A DNA stretch of 64,000 nt from Jatrophihabitans sp. (GTDB lineage: Bacteria > Actinomycetota > Actinomycetes > Mycobacteriales > Jatrophihabitantaceae). The notes under the pieces were generated by a model. The model ran no database searches and was not told where the DNA came from. It was given only the letters and a program-made list of their open reading frames with translations. Made by a program: the position numbers and the translations under genes. The stretch lies in contig DASVQQ010000017.1 of the NCBI GenBank assembly GCA_036389035.1, positions 25,144 through 89,143 of the forward strand, read 5' to 3'. Shown piece by piece: positions 46,575 to 58,919 of this stretch (the first letter of the stretch is position 1; every line of letters begins with the position of its first letter).

Positions 46575-47219
46575 TCAGAGCTCGTCGAGGTCCAGGGTGT
46601 CCAGCTCGGGCAGCAGCGGCGCCAGCGAGGGCAACTCCTCCACCGACGCGATGCCCATCTTCTCCAGAAAGGCATCGGTCGTGCGGTAGAGCCCGCCGCC
46701 GGTCTCGGGATCCATCCCGACCTCGGTGATCAGCTCCCTGGCCAGCAGGGTCCGCACCACCCCGTCGACGTTGACCCCCCGGATCGCCGAGATCCTGGCC
46801 CGGGTCACCGGTTGCCGGTAGGCCACCACGGCCAGCGTCTCCAGCGCGGCCTGGCTGAGTTTGCTGCGCTGGCCGTCGAGCAGGAACGCCTCCACGATCG
46901 GGGCGTACCGCTCTCGGGTGTAGAGCCGGAAGCCGGTGGCGGCCGGCCGCAGCTGCCAGCCGGCGCCGCGCCGGTCCAGCTCCGCGGTGATCTCGGCCAG
47001 CGCCTGCGCGACCTCGGTCACCGGGCGCTGCACCGCCGCTGCCAGCTGATCCAGCTGCACCGGGCCGTCGGCCACGAACAGCAACGCCTCCAGCGCCGAG
47101 CGCAGCACCGCCGGCTCGGTCAGATCCAGCGACGGGGTGCCGGAGCCGGCGTCGACCGAGGTAGGCGACTCGGCCAGCCGGAACCCGTCGTCCGGGGCCA
47201 CGTCCTGCGGCTGGGTCAT
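46575..47219 (-). CDS. scpB: Segregation and condensation protein B
   Basis: A 214-residue ScpB with two winged-helix domains (LRSALEALLFVADGPVQLDQLAAAVQRP and LETLAVVAYRQPVTRARISAIRGVNVDGVVRTLLARELI). It forms the SMC-ScpA-ScpB condensin. The ATG shares a base with the scpA stop codon (TGATG), so production is coupled. The C-terminal acidic stretch is variable. Confidence 0.94.
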   Translation of the reverse strand: MTQPQDVAPDDGFRLAESPTSVDAGSGTPSLDLTEPAVLRSALEALLFVADGPVQLDQLAAAVQRPVTEVAQALAEITAELDRRGAGWQLRPAATGFRLYTRERYAPIVEAFLLDGQRSKLSQAALETLAVVAYRQPVTRARISAIRGVNVDGVVRTLLARELITEVGMDPETGGGLYRTTDAFLEKMGIASVEELPSLAPLLPELDTLDLDEL

Positions 47220-48142
47220 CAGCCGTACTCCTCATCTGGGTCGAAGCCGGTCATCGGGACGGGCCCGGCCTCGCTGTCCTGTCCACCGACGCCGACCGCG
47301 CCGCCGATCCAGCGCACCCTGAGCTCGGACAGCGCCTCAGCCTGATCGAAGCTCACCGCGCCGTCGCGGTAGAGCTCCAGCAGCCCGAGAAAGCGGGCCA
47401 CCACTTCCAGGGTGGAGCCGCAGTCGGCGATCAGCGAGCGAAAGGTCGCCGACCCGGTGCGGGCCAGCCGTCCGGCCATCGCGGTCATGTGCTCGCGCAC
47501 GCTGACCCGGGGGGTGTGCAGGTGCTCCACCCCGACCACCGGGACCGGCCGGGGCCGCAGCGCGCCGGCCGCGATGGCGGCGAACTGCTGCGGGTCCACG
47601 CCGATCCGCAGCTCGGGGCTCAGGGCCGCGAACCGGGGCTCGAGCTCGGCGACGCGACCGAACCTGCGCCCGGCCTGCTTGGCCAGCGTGGCGAGGTGGG
47701 CGGCTGCCAGCTTGTAGGCCCGGTACTGCAGCAGCCGGGCAAACAGCAGGTCGCGTGCCTCCAGCAGGGCCAGGTCCTCCTCGTCCTCGACGTCGGCGGC
47801 GGGCAGCAGCCGCGCCGCTTTCAGGTCGAGCAGGGTCGCGGCGACCACCAGGAACTCGGTCGCCTGGCCCAGGTCGAACTCGTCGCCGGCCGCCTTGAGA
47901 TAGCTGATGAAGTCATCGGTCACCTGGGAGAGCGCGACTTCGGTGACGTCGAGCTGACGCCGGCTGATCAAGGTCAGCAGCAGGTCGAACGGGCCCTCGA
48001 AGTTGTCCAGCCGGACGCTGAACCGCTGCTGGGCGCCGCCGCTGACCAGCGGTTCGGGCTCGGCCGGCAGGTCCCACTCCTCGGGCAGGTCCTCCAGCGC
48101 CAGATCATCCGGCGCCAGATCATCCGGCGATGTTCGGCTCAC
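47219..48142 (-). CDS. scpA: Segregation and condensation protein A
   Basis: A 307-residue kleisin. The N-terminal 35 residues carry a repeated P-D-D-L motif, then FSVRLDNFEGPFDLLLTLISRRQLDVTEVALSQVTDDF begins the SMC-binding domain; the C-terminal winged helix ends with EALSELRVRWIG. GTG 48142 overlaps the parA stop (GTGA). Partner of ScpB and SMC in chromosome compaction. Confidence 0.94.
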   Translation of the reverse strand: MSRTSPDDLAPDDLALEDLPEEWDLPAEPEPLVSGGAQQRFSVRLDNFEGPFDLLLTLISRRQLDVTEVALSQVTDDFISYLKAAGDEFDLGQATEFLVVAATLLDLKAARLLPAADVEDEEDLALLEARDLLFARLLQYRAYKLAAAHLATLAKQAGRRFGRVAELEPRFAALSPELRIGVDPQQFAAIAAGALRPRPVPVVGVEHLHTPRVSVREHMTAMAGRLARTGSATFRSLIADCGSTLEVVARFLGLLELYRDGAVSFDQAEALSELRVRWIGGAVGVGGQDSEAGPVPMTGFDPDEEYG

Positions 48143-49140
48143 GGGCGGGAAAGGACCTCCATCGCCAGCTCGCGGTAGGCCACGGCGCCGTTGGACGTCG
48201 GCGCCCAGGTGGTGATCGGCTCGCCGGCCACGGTCGTCTCGGGGAACCGGACGGTCCGCGAGATCACCGTGTCGAACACCTTGTCGCCGAAGGCTTCCAG
48301 CACCCGGCTGTAGACCTCCCGGCCGTGCAGGGTGCGCCCGTCGTACATGGTCGCCAGGATGCCCTCGAGGCGCAGGTTCGGGTTCAGCCGCTGCTGCACC
48401 TTCTCGATGGTGTCGATGAGCAGCGCGACCCCGCGCAGGCTGAAGAACTCGCATTCCAGCGGGATGATCACGCCGTGGGCGGCCGTCAACGCGTTGACGG
48501 TGAGCAGCCCGAGCGAGGGCTGGCAGTCGATCAGCACGAAGTCGTAGTCGTTGAGCAGCGGCGCCAGGGTGCGGGCCAGGGTCTGCTCGCGGGCGACCTC
48601 GTTGACCAGCTGGACCTCGGCGGCGGACAGGTCGATGTTGGACGGCAGCAGGTCCATGCCGGGCACGCCGGTCTTGAGCAGCACCTCGTCGAGGCCGACC
48701 GAGCGTTCCATCAGCAGGTTGTAGGTGGTGCGCTCGAGCTGGTGCGGCTGCACCCCCAGCCCGACGCTCAGCGCGCCCTGCGGGTCGAAGTCCACCAGCA
48801 GCACCCGGCGGCCGAACTCGGTCAGCGCCGCGCCGAGGTTGATGGTCGAGGTGGTCTTGCCGACGCCGCCCTTCTGGTTGCACAGCGCGATCACCCGGGC
48901 CGGGCCGTGCTGCTTCAACGGCTCCGGCTGCACCAGCGGCCGGCGTTGCCGGGTCCGGGCCGGGTCTGCCGACTTCGCGGCGTCGGCCGAACCGCTGCCG
49001 GACGAGCCACTGCCCGACGAGCCACTGCCCGACGAGCCGCCGGCTTCGCTCTCGCGCTCGGGCACGTTCAGCGGCAGTTGCAGCGACTCGAACGCCGCTG
49101 CCTCGGCGGGTCCGGCCCCGGGCCTATCGGACGTCGTCAT
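48139..49140 (-). CDS. parA: ParA/Soj family chromosome partitioning ATPase
   Basis: A 333-residue ATPase. The deviant Walker A is CNQKGGVGKTTSTINLG (near 85), Walker A' VLLVDFDPQG and Walker B VLIDCQPSLG. It is preceded by a 65-residue linker with SGSGSSGSGSSG repeats, unlike most ParA proteins. It lacks a ParB gene here and precedes scpA, a location typical of the second, Soj-like ParA of actinobacteria. Probably works with condensin or a separate segregation task. Confidence 0.92.
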   Translation of the reverse strand: MTTSDRPGAGPAEAAAFESLQLPLNVPERESEAGGSSGSGSSGSGSSGSGSADAAKSADPARTRQRRPLVQPEPLKQHGPARVIALCNQKGGVGKTTSTINLGAALTEFGRRVLLVDFDPQGALSVGLGVQPHQLERTTYNLLMERSVGLDEVLLKTGVPGMDLLPSNIDLSAAEVQLVNEVAREQTLARTLAPLLNDYDFVLIDCQPSLGLLTVNALTAAHGVIIPLECEFFSLRGVALLIDTIEKVQQRLNPNLRLEGILATMYDGRTLHGREVYSRVLEAFGDKVFDTVISRTVRFPETTVAGEPITTWAPTSNGAVAYRELAMEVLSRP

Positions 49141-49297
49141 AGAGAGTGCGCGCTCCTCGCAAGTGCCCCGCTGCGCCGCTGCACAGCTTGCTTAGCCCGT
49201 CCGGAGGTTACCCCACCACGGGTACCGGTGAACGGCTGCGACCCGCCTTCACCGCCCGGCTCAGCGCCACCTCCGGCCCGTCCGGCGACCCGCCCGG

Positions 49298-50329
49298 TCA
49301 CGGTCGGGCCCGGGCGCGCGGATGTGCTACCGCATAGACCTCGCGAAGCTGGTCGACGGTCACCAGGGTGTAGATCTGGGTCGTGGTGACCGAGGCGTGG
49401 CCGAGCAACTCCTGCACCACCCGGACGTCCGCGCCGCCCTCCATCAGGTGGGTGGCGAACGAGTGCCGCAGGGTGTGCGGGGAGATGTCGGTGCCCAGGC
49501 CCGCCTTGTCGGCCGCGCCGCGCAGCACCGTCCAGGCGCTCTGCCTCGACAGCGGCCCGCCGCGCGCGTTGAGGAACACCTTGGGGGTGCCGCGACCCTG
49601 CCTGGCCAGCTCGGGGCGCACCCGGACCAGGTAGGCCGACAGCGCCTTGGCGGCGAACGAGCCCAGCGGCACCAGCCGCTGCTTGCCGCCCTTGCCGCGC
49701 AACAGCACGCTGTGGCCCGCCAGGTCCAGGTCGTCGATGTCCAGGCCGACCGCTTCGGAGATCCGCGCGCCGGTTCCGTAGAGGATCTCCAGCAGCGCCC
49801 GGTCGCGCACCGACAACGGAGTCTGGTCGAAGTCGGCGGCATCGAGCAGCCGCTCGACGTCCTCGACCGAGATGGCCTTGGGCAGCCGGCGGGGCGGCGC
49901 CGGCGGCTTGACCTCGCGGGCCACGTCGGCGGCCAGCTGACCGTCGGCGTAGCCGAACTTGTGCAGGCCGCGGACCGCGACGACCGCGCGGGCGGCCGAG
50001 GCCGCCGACAGCGCCGGATGGTCGGGATCGCCTTCGCGCAGAGCCGCCAGGAAGCCGCTCACCGTCGAGGCCTGGACCTCGGTGAGCGAGTCGATGCCGT
50101 GGTCGGCGAGATAGCGCAGGTAGCGCCGCAGGTCCCGGCGGTAGGAGCTCAGGGTGTTGGCCGAGGAGCCGCGTTCGACGGCGAGGTGGTCCAGGTAGCT
50201 GGTGACGGTGCGGGTCGCGGCGCTGGGCCGAGGGGCCGGCGCCGCGGTGTCACCCGACGGCGCCGCGCCAGCTGGTGACGGCGTGCTGGACGGCGCCGCG
50301 CCAGCCGCGTCGAGCGTGTCCAGCGCCAT
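49298..50329 (-). CDS. xerD: Site-specific tyrosine recombinase XerD
   Basis: A 343-residue tyrosine recombinase. An SAM-like N-terminal domain (residues 30-130) precedes the catalytic core: [17 protein letters not shown] (Arg), [39 protein letters not shown] (His, Arg, His and nucleophile Tyr). It resolves chromosome dimers at dif. The N-terminal 40 residues are Ala/Pro-rich. Housekeeping context (parA, scpA), not a mobile element. Start ATG 50329 directly follows the nudix stop. Confidence 0.94.
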   Translation of the reverse strand: MALDTLDAAGAAPSSTPSPAGAAPSGDTAAPAPRPSAATRTVTSYLDHLAVERGSSANTLSSYRRDLRRYLRYLADHGIDSLTEVQASTVSGFLAALREGDPDHPALSAASAARAVVAVRGLHKFGYADGQLAADVAREVKPPAPPRRLPKAISVEDVERLLDAADFDQTPLSVRDRALLEILYGTGARISEAVGLDIDDLDLAGHSVLLRGKGGKQRLVPLGSFAAKALSAYLVRVRPELARQGRGTPKVFLNARGGPLSRQSAWTVLRGAADKAGLGTDISPHTLRHSFATHLMEGGADVRVVQELLGHASVTTTQIYTLVTVDQLREVYAVAHPRARARP

Positions 50330-52773
<2,444 letters not shown>

Positions 52774-52842
52774 TCAAGGAAACCCCTCATATCCACGGGA
52801 GTTCACGGTAACACGAACCGCGTCAGGGCCGCGCGAGCGACA

Positions 52843-53763
52843 CTAGCCACCGGCTCCCGGCAGCAGCCCGTCGGTGTTGGCGCCGGTTCCGTAATGACCC
52901 TTTCGCCCGGCCACCGTGTCGGCGGCGGTCAGCACGACGGTGAGCTCGCCGAGCGGGCTGTTGGCGTCGTCCACCGTCGACACGGCCTTGTTGGCGACCT
53001 CGTCGTTGCGCACCAGCGCCACCAGCCCGCCGGCGGTGTTGGCGGCCGGATCCCCGACCACCACGGTGGGCCCGCCGGTGCTGGCGCCGAGCTGGGCGCT
53101 GAAGGAGAGCAGCATCCTGCCGGCCTCGTCGTCCTTGGGCAGGGCGCCGGGCGCGACCAGCAACACCAGCTTGCCGGGCGCCACCGACGGGCTCTCCGCC
53201 TTGATCATGTTGAGGGTGCCGAATCCGGCGATCACCTGCGCCAGGTCGGTGCTCTGACCGTGGCCGAGCAGGACGAAACCGAGCAGCGCCCCGGCCAGCG
53301 TGCCGGCGTCATCGGTGGTCGGCAGTTGCAGGCCGATCGGGTGCAGGCCCGAGGTCGCCAGAGACCTGATGTCATTGGCACGCCGCGGATCGCTGAAGTG
53401 CTTGCTCAGTTGCAGGTTGGCGGCGACGGTTCCGCCGGCGGCCCGGACCTGGGCTGCCATCGCGTCCTTGAGCCCCTTGGACGCTCCCGGGGCGCCGAGC
53501 AGCACCACCGGGGTCTTGGCCAGGGCGTTGCCGGCGATCTTGGCGCCGAAGGTCTGGGCCAGCAGGTCGGCGTTGGCCGAACGGGCCCGCAGCACCTGGT
53601 TCTGCGCGGCCACGGCGCTGCTGTTCTTCTTGGTGTCGCTGACCTGACTGCGCAGGTCACCGACCACCGCGCCGTTGAGCGCGCTGGTCCCCACCACCAC
53701 GCCGAGCGCGATGCCGAGAAAGACGGCGATGATCGAGACGAGGTGGTACCGGAACGAGATCAC
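52843..53763 (-). CDS. steB: Copper transporter/MctB family protein (SteB-like)
   Basis: A 306-residue membrane protein with one N-terminal TM helix (MISFRYHLVSIIAVFLGIALGVVVGT), a coiled-coil stalk and a large outer domain. It belongs to the MctB/DUF3186 family. In Corynebacterium SteA and SteB are needed for cell separation; MctB in M. tuberculosis is linked to copper tolerance. GTG 53763 overlaps the SteA stop (GTGA), so the two are made together. Confidence 0.88.
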   Translation of the reverse strand: MISFRYHLVSIIAVFLGIALGVVVGTSALNGAVVGDLRSQVSDTKKNSSAVAAQNQVLRARSANADLLAQTFGAKIAGNALAKTPVVLLGAPGASKGLKDAMAAQVRAAGGTVAANLQLSKHFSDPRRANDIRSLATSGLHPIGLQLPTTDDAGTLAGALLGFVLLGHGQSTDLAQVIAGFGTLNMIKAESPSVAPGKLVLLVAPGALPKDDEAGRMLLSFSAQLGASTGGPTVVVGDPAANTAGGLVALVRNDEVANKAVSTVDDANSPLGELTVVLTAADTVAGRKGHYGTGANTDGLLPGAGG

Positions 53764-54965
53764 GACAACAGGCCCCTAAGCCAAGAGACAAGGTGGTCCC
53801 AACCGTCGGCCAGGAGATTGAGGTAACTGTCGCCGGCCAGGCCGGCGACCAGGACGACCGCGATCGCCAGCACCGCGGCGACCGCCAGCAGCACCAGCGA
53901 CACCGCCGACACCCGGGTCTGGAACAGCTGCGCGGCGGCCTTGGCGTCCACCAGCCGGCCACCGACCTTGAGCCGGGTCAACACCGTCGAGGCGATCCCG
54001 CCGCGGCCGGCGTCCAGGAACTCCTCGAGGGTCGCGCGCATCCCGACGGTGATGATCAGCCGGGCCGAGCCGGCGTCGGCCAGCAGCATCGCGGCGTCCT
54101 CGCTGGTGCCCGAGGAGGCGAAGATGACCGGCTCGATGCGCAGGTCCTGCACCCGGGCCAGCCCGCTGACCCGGCCGTGATGGTCGGCGTGCGCGACCAC
54201 CTCGGCGGCTTCGCGCAACGCCGCGTCCGAGACCAGGTCCAGCTCGCCGATCACCAGGTCGGCCTGGTAACCGGCCTCGCGCAGGACGTCGGCGCCCGCG
54301 TCGACGCCGACCAGCACCGGACGGAACTCCCGGATGTAGTGCTTGAGCGAGCGCAGGTCGGACTTGAAGTCATAGCCCTTGGCGACCAGCAGGACATGCC
54401 GGCCGCGGAAGGAGGTGCTGAGCTCGGGCAGCCCGATGCCGTCGAGCAGCAACTCCTTCTCGCGCTCCATGTGCTGCTGGGTGCTGGCGGCGAAGGCTTG
54501 CAGCTGGGCCGACAGGCCCGCTTTGGCAGCCCGCATCGCGACCCGGACCGTGTCGGCGTCCTGCCTGGTGCCGCGAGCGGCGACCTTGTCCCCGATGTAG
54601 AGCACGTCGTCGTCCAGCCGCAGCCGCGAGCCTTCCTTGACCTCGGCGAAGATCTCGGTGCCGACGGCGTCCAGCAGCGCGACGTCGTTGGCGATGAGCA
54701 CCTCGGGGCCCAGGTTGGGGTAACGACCGGAGATGCTCGGCTGGGCGTTGACGACCGCGCTGACTCCGGCAGCGACCAGGGCGTCCGCGGTCGAACGGTC
54801 CAGATCCGCGACGTCGATGACGGCGATGTCACCGGCGCGCAGCCGGTTCAGCAGTCGGCCCACCCGCCGGTCCAGCCGGACGACCCCGCTGATACCGGGC
54901 AGCGCGGCGTCCCGTCGCCGGTCCGACTGCCTGAGTGCGATTCTCATGGGTTTCGATGGTGCCAT
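53760..54965 (-). CDS. steA: SteA-like putative cytokinetic ring protein
   Basis: A 401-residue protein with a thiamine-pyrophosphokinase-like fold (GYDFKSDLRSLKHYIREFRPVLVGVDAGADVL, HADHHGRVSG) and a C-terminal TM anchor (SLVLLAVAAVLAIAVVLVAGL). Similar to SteA of Corynebacterium, a cell-separation factor that acts with SteB. Start ATG 54965; M7 (54947) is an alternative. Coupled to steB and preceded by recN. Confidence 0.87.
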   Translation of the reverse strand: MAPSKPMRIALRQSDRRRDAALPGISGVVRLDRRVGRLLNRLRAGDIAVIDVADLDRSTADALVAAGVSAVVNAQPSISGRYPNLGPEVLIANDVALLDAVGTEIFAEVKEGSRLRLDDDVLYIGDKVAARGTRQDADTVRVAMRAAKAGLSAQLQAFAASTQQHMEREKELLLDGIGLPELSTSFRGRHVLLVAKGYDFKSDLRSLKHYIREFRPVLVGVDAGADVLREAGYQADLVIGELDLVSDAALREAAEVVAHADHHGRVSGLARVQDLRIEPVIFASSGTSEDAAMLLADAGSARLIITVGMRATLEEFLDAGRGGIASTVLTRLKVGGRLVDAKAAAQLFQTRVSAVSLVLLAVAAVLAIAVVLVAGLAGDSYLNLLADGWDHLVSWLRGLLS

Positions 54966-55000
54966 CCGGGCAGCCGATCAGGGTACTGCGCCACGCGAGG

Positions 55001-56941
55001 TCAGCGTTTGGATCGACGCCGATGGGTCGATCGGGATTCCTCGACGCCGGTCTGGTCGCCGGCTAAGTCCTTGACCGAGCCCTTGGGCAAGCCCTTGGCG
55101 GGGCCGTTGAACCCGGCGATGTCCGCACGCGCGGCGCTGAGCAGCTGGGCGGCGTGCTCGCGCGCGACCGCGCTGTTGTCACCGGCCAGCATCCGGGCCA
55201 GCTCCACCAGCCGGTCCTCGCCGGTGACCGACCGGATGTCGCTGCGGGTGACTCCGCCGGAAGCCACCCGGGACTTCGGCTCGGCGTCGTCCACCACCGA
55301 ATCGAACGCCACCGACTTGTCCACCACCAGGTGGCGGTCGGCGAACGCGGCGACCTGCGCCAGGTGGGTGACCACCACGACCTGGTGGCTGCGGGCCAGC
55401 CGGGCCAGCCGGCGGCCGACCTCGACGGCGGCCCGGCCTCCGACGCCGGCGTCCACCTCGTCGAAGACCATGGTGGGCACCGGGTCCGTCCCGGCCAGCG
55501 CGACCTCGATGGCCAGCATCACCCGGGACAGCTCGCCGCCGGACGCCCCGCGCTGCACCGGCAGCGCCGGGGCGTCCGGATGCGGTCGCAAGGTGATCTC
55601 CACCTCGTCCACGCCGTCCGGGCCCGCGCCGGCCGGCTGGCCCTCGACCACGACCTGCGGGCCGGACTCCACCGGGTGCCGGGGCCGGACCTCGACCCGC
55701 ACCGTGGCCGCCGGCATCGCCAGGCCGGCCAGTTCGGCGGTGATCAGCTCCGACAACCGGTGGGCGGCCTCCCGGCGCTGCCTGGACACCGCCGCGGCGA
55801 GCTCGGTGTAGCGGGCGGCCGCCTGATCGCGCTCGGCGGCCAGCGCGGCCAGCGCCTCGTCGGAGGTGTCGGCAGCCGCCAGCCGTTGCTCGGCCTCGGC
55901 TGCCCAGTCCAGCACCGCGTCCAGCGCCCCGGCCGCGGCGCTGATCCTGACCCCGCCGTCGCCGGCCGCGGCCGCACCGTACTTGCGGATCAGCCCGTTG
56001 AGGGCGGCACGCCGCTCGTGCACCGAGGCCAGCCGGGCCGGATCGGCCTCGAGCTGCGCCTGGTAACCAGCCAGCTCGCTGCCGATGTCAGTGGCCGCGG
56101 CAGCCAGTTCGACCAGCCGGGCGCTGAGCTGGTCCAGCGCGGCGTCGGTGCCCGCGACCTGGTTGAGCGCCCGGTTGGCCGCCGCGATCAGGGTCTGCAC
56201 ATCCGGCACGTCACCGGCCGGGTCGTCCGGGTCACCGAGCAACGCGTCGTGAGCGGTGCGCGCCGCCACCCGCAGCGCGTCGGCGTGCTCCAGCCGTGCC
56301 GCCAGGGCCGCAAGTTCGACGTCCTCACCAGGCTGCGGCGCGATCCGGGCGATCTCGGCGATGCCGTGCTGCAGCAGCTCCGCCTCGCGCGCCAGCTCGC
56401 GGGCCATGCCGGTGCGGCGTGCCAGCTCGGCCACCGCGGCCCGCCACTGCTGAAAGGCCGCCCGGCAATCGCGCAGTTCCAGCCCGGCGTACCGGTCCAG
56501 GGTCAGGCGCTGCTCGGCCGGCTGGGTGAGCCGCTGCTGATCGCTCTGACCGTGCACCGCCACCAGGTCCTCGGCCAGCCGGGCCAGCACGGTCGCGGGC
56601 ACCGAGGCGCCGCCCGCGACCGCGCGGGAGCGCCCGGCGGCGGTCACCACCCGGCGCAGCACCAGGCTGCCGTCGGTGTCCAGGTCACCGCCCGCCTCGA
56701 TCACGGCCAGCGCGGTCGGTGACTGCTCGCCCACCAGCAACCTGCCCTCGACGCTGGCCGACTCCACTCCCGGACGCAGCCGGGACGAGTCGGCCCGGCC
56801 GCCGAACAGCAGCGCCAGCCCGGTGACGACCATGGTCTTGCCGGCCCCGGTCTCACCGCTCAGCACGGTCAGCCCCGGCCCGAGTTCGAGCACCGCGTCC
56901 GAGATCACCCCGAGCCCGCGGATCCGGATCTCCTCCAGCAT
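55001..56941 (-). CDS. recN: DNA repair protein RecN
   Basis: A 646-residue SMC-like ATPase of double-strand break repair. Walker A GETGAGKTMVVTGL (near 30), long helical coiled-coil arms (residues 150-370), the signature-like RGASGGELSRVMLAIEVAL and Walker B MVFDEVDAGVGG are all present. The C-terminal 40 residues are a repetitive Gly/Lys/Ser tail (NGPAKGLPKGSVKDLAG). It follows nadK in the conserved tlyA-nadK-recN order. Confidence 0.95.
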   Translation of the reverse strand: MLEEIRIRGLGVISDAVLELGPGLTVLSGETGAGKTMVVTGLALLFGGRADSSRLRPGVESASVEGRLLVGEQSPTALAVIEAGGDLDTDGSLVLRRVVTAAGRSRAVAGGASVPATVLARLAEDLVAVHGQSDQQRLTQPAEQRLTLDRYAGLELRDCRAAFQQWRAAVAELARRTGMARELAREAELLQHGIAEIARIAPQPGEDVELAALAARLEHADALRVAARTAHDALLGDPDDPAGDVPDVQTLIAAANRALNQVAGTDAALDQLSARLVELAAAATDIGSELAGYQAQLEADPARLASVHERRAALNGLIRKYGAAAAGDGGVRISAAAGALDAVLDWAAEAEQRLAAADTSDEALAALAAERDQAAARYTELAAAVSRQRREAAHRLSELITAELAGLAMPAATVRVEVRPRHPVESGPQVVVEGQPAGAGPDGVDEVEITLRPHPDAPALPVQRGASGGELSRVMLAIEVALAGTDPVPTMVFDEVDAGVGGRAAVEVGRRLARLARSHQVVVVTHLAQVAAFADRHLVVDKSVAFDSVVDDAEPKSRVASGGVTRSDIRSVTGEDRLVELARMLAGDNSAVAREHAAQLLSAARADIAGFNGPAKGLPKGSVKDLAGDQTGVEESRSTHRRRSKR

Positions 56942-56971
56942 CTGCCTGCCAGCCTCTTCCGCTAGGTCCCG

Positions 56972-57871
56972 CTAGGTGGTGGGACGGCCGTCGCGCAGGC
57001 TGCGGACCGGCAACTGGAACTTGGCGACCAGCCGTTCGCCGAACGGGGTGGGATGCGGCCGGGCGATGCTCACGGTCTGCGCCGAGCGCTCAACCCGCAG
57101 CCTGGTGCCCGGCGGCAGCGGGTGGGCCCGGCGGCCGTCGCAGCTGAGCAGGCCCGGCTGGTCCGTGCCTATCAGGTCGATGTCGATCTGGGAGTTCGGG
57201 GCCACCACCAGCGGCCGCTGGAACAGCGCGTGGGCGGCGTTGGGAACCAGCAGCATCGCCTCGACGTTGGGCCAGACGATCGGGCCGCCGACCGAGAACG
57301 CGTAGGCGGTCGACCCGGTCGGGGTCGCGCAGATCACCCCGTCGCACCCGAACCGCAGCAGCGGCCGGTCATCCACCGACACGGCCACCTCGAGCAACTT
57401 CTCGCGGTTGCCCTTCTCCACCGACGCCTCGTTGAGCGCCCAGTCCTCGGCGATCACCTCGCCGCCCAGGGTCGCGGTCACCTGCAGGGTGAACCGCTCT
57501 TCCACCTGGTAGCGGCCCTCGACGATCGCGGTCACGGTCGCGTCGAGCGCGTCGACCTCGGTCTCGGCCAGAAAGCCGACATGGCCCAGGTTGACCCCGA
57601 GCAGCGGGATGCCGGCGTTGCGGGCGTACTCAGCCGCCCGCAGGAACGTGCCGTCGCCGCCGAGCACCAGCGCCACCTCGGCGTCCTTGGCGATCTGGGA
57701 CGAGTCCAGCAGGCTGACCGGGCTCAGCTCACCGCCCTCGGCGACCTCGGCGGCCTCCGTCGGGCTGATCCGCACCTCGAAGCCGAGGTAGTTCAACCGG
57801 CTGATCAGGTGCCGGGCCAGCTCACGAATGTCGGAGCGGCCGGTGTGCACCACCAGCAGTACGGACCTCAT
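56972..57871 (-). CDS. nadK: NAD kinase
   Basis: A 299-residue inorganic polyphosphate/ATP-NAD kinase. GGDGTFLRAAEYA (GGDG motif), NEASVEKG (NE) and the TGSTAYAFSVGGPIV loop for NADP are present. Start ATG 57871 overlaps the tlyA stop (ATGA); a longer frame upstream is unconserved and inside tlyA. Makes NADP for biosynthesis and redox defence. Confidence 0.96.
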   Translation of the reverse strand: MRSVLLVVHTGRSDIRELARHLISRLNYLGFEVRISPTEAAEVAEGGELSPVSLLDSSQIAKDAEVALVLGGDGTFLRAAEYARNAGIPLLGVNLGHVGFLAETEVDALDATVTAIVEGRYQVEERFTLQVTATLGGEVIAEDWALNEASVEKGNREKLLEVAVSVDDRPLLRFGCDGVICATPTGSTAYAFSVGGPIVWPNVEAMLLVPNAAHALFQRPLVVAPNSQIDIDLIGTDQPGLLSCDGRRAHPLPPGTRLRVERSAQTVSIARPHPTPFGERLVAKFQLPVRSLRDGRPTT

Positions 57872-58659
57872 TCGCCCTCCCCTGCGATGGCGTGGATTCT
57901 GGCCGGGTCGGCCGGGCCGGCGTCCTGGCGCAGCCACAGAAAGAATTCCACGTTGCCGCTGGGCCCGGGTAGCGGGCTCCGTGCCAAGCCTGCCGTGCCC
58001 CAGCCGAGTTCCAGGGCGGCGCCGGCCACCGCCAGCACCGCCTCGGCGCGCAGGGCCGGCTCGCGCACCACGCCGCCCCGGCCCAGCCGCTGCCGGCCGA
58101 CTTCGAATTGCGGCTTCACCATCGGAACCAGGTCGGTGACGGTGCAGGCGGTGAGCGCGGGCAGCACCAGGCCGAGTGAGATGAAGGACAGGTCGGCAAC
58201 GGTCAGCTCGGCCAGGCCGCCGATCTGCTCGGGCGTCAGCGTCCGGACGTTGGTGCGGTCGTGCACGATCACCCGGGGATCGGATTGCAGCGCCCAGACC
58301 AGCTGCCCGTAGCCGACATCCACCGCGACCACCTCGCGGGCGCCGTTGCGCAGCAGCACGTCGGTGAAGCCGCCGGTCGAGGCCCCGGCATCCAGGCAGC
58401 GCCGGCCGCTGACCCGCAGGGTGGCGAACTCGGCGAGCGCGCCGGCCAGCTTGTGCGCGCCCCGCGAGGCGTAACCCGGGTCCTGGATGTCGCTCAGCAC
58501 CCGGATGGGGGTGTCCTGCTCGACGCCGGTGGCCGCCTTGGTGGCGACGTTGCCGCGCACCTGGACCCGGCCGGCCTCGATCAGCTCGCCGGCCTGCTCG
58601 CGCGAGCGCGCCAACTGGCGACGCACCAGTTCGGCGTCCAGTCGCAACCGGCGGACCAT
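57868..58659 (-). CDS. tlyA: TlyA family rRNA methyltransferase (hemolysin A)
   Basis: A 263-residue protein with an S4 domain (residues 1-60, VRRLRLDAELVRRQLARSREQAGELIEAGRVQVRG) and an FtsJ-like SAM-dependent methyltransferase (LDAGASTGGFTDVLL, ADLSFISLG, MVKPQFEVG). By family it 2'-O-methylates 16S and 23S rRNA, the target state for capreomycin. Start ATG 58659. The neighbours nadK and recN are as in Mycobacterium. Confidence 0.95.
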   Translation of the reverse strand: MVRRLRLDAELVRRQLARSREQAGELIEAGRVQVRGNVATKAATGVEQDTPIRVLSDIQDPGYASRGAHKLAGALAEFATLRVSGRRCLDAGASTGGFTDVLLRNGAREVVAVDVGYGQLVWALQSDPRVIVHDRTNVRTLTPEQIGGLAELTVADLSFISLGLVLPALTACTVTDLVPMVKPQFEVGRQRLGRGGVVREPALRAEAVLAVAGAALELGWGTAGLARSPLPGPSGNVEFFLWLRQDAGPADPARIHAIAGEGE

Positions 58660-58669
58660 GGGCAGCGGC

Positions 58670-58870
58670 TCAGGCCTGGTCCAGGTCGGCCAGCGCGTCC
58701 TGCAACTCGCGATGCAGGACGTCCAGCCGGGTCACGGCCTCGATCAGCGGCCCTTCGCTGACCCCGGTGACGGCCTCGGCGGCGGATTCGACGCGAAGCA
58801 CCACATCATCGCCGGCAGCGGCCGGGGCGTCATCGCCGCCGGGGGCCGAAGCTGAGCGGGGGTCGGTCAC
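58670..58870 (-). CDS. Small conserved acidic protein (Rv1693-like)
   Basis: A 66-residue acidic protein, mostly Ala, Asp and Glu, with a C-terminal helix LIEAVTRLDVLHRELQDALADLDQA. It lies between the HAD phosphatase and tlyA, where small proteins of unknown function occur in actinobacteria (position of Rv1693). No motif or membrane segment is visible. Confidence 0.7.
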   Translation of the reverse strand: MTDPRSASAPGGDDAPAAAGDDVVLRVESAAEAVTGVSEGPLIEAVTRLDVLHRELQDALADLDQA

Positions 58871-58919
58871 GTAGCCAGGTTACGTGGTAGCCGGGTTCTG
58901 ACCGCCGCTATCCACAGCC

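Noticed and set aside
49298..50329. Tyrosine recombinase as a mark of an integrated element
   Set aside because: It is a XerD-type protein in a conserved housekeeping order (pyrG, nudix, xerD, parA, scpA) with no att sites or phage genes.
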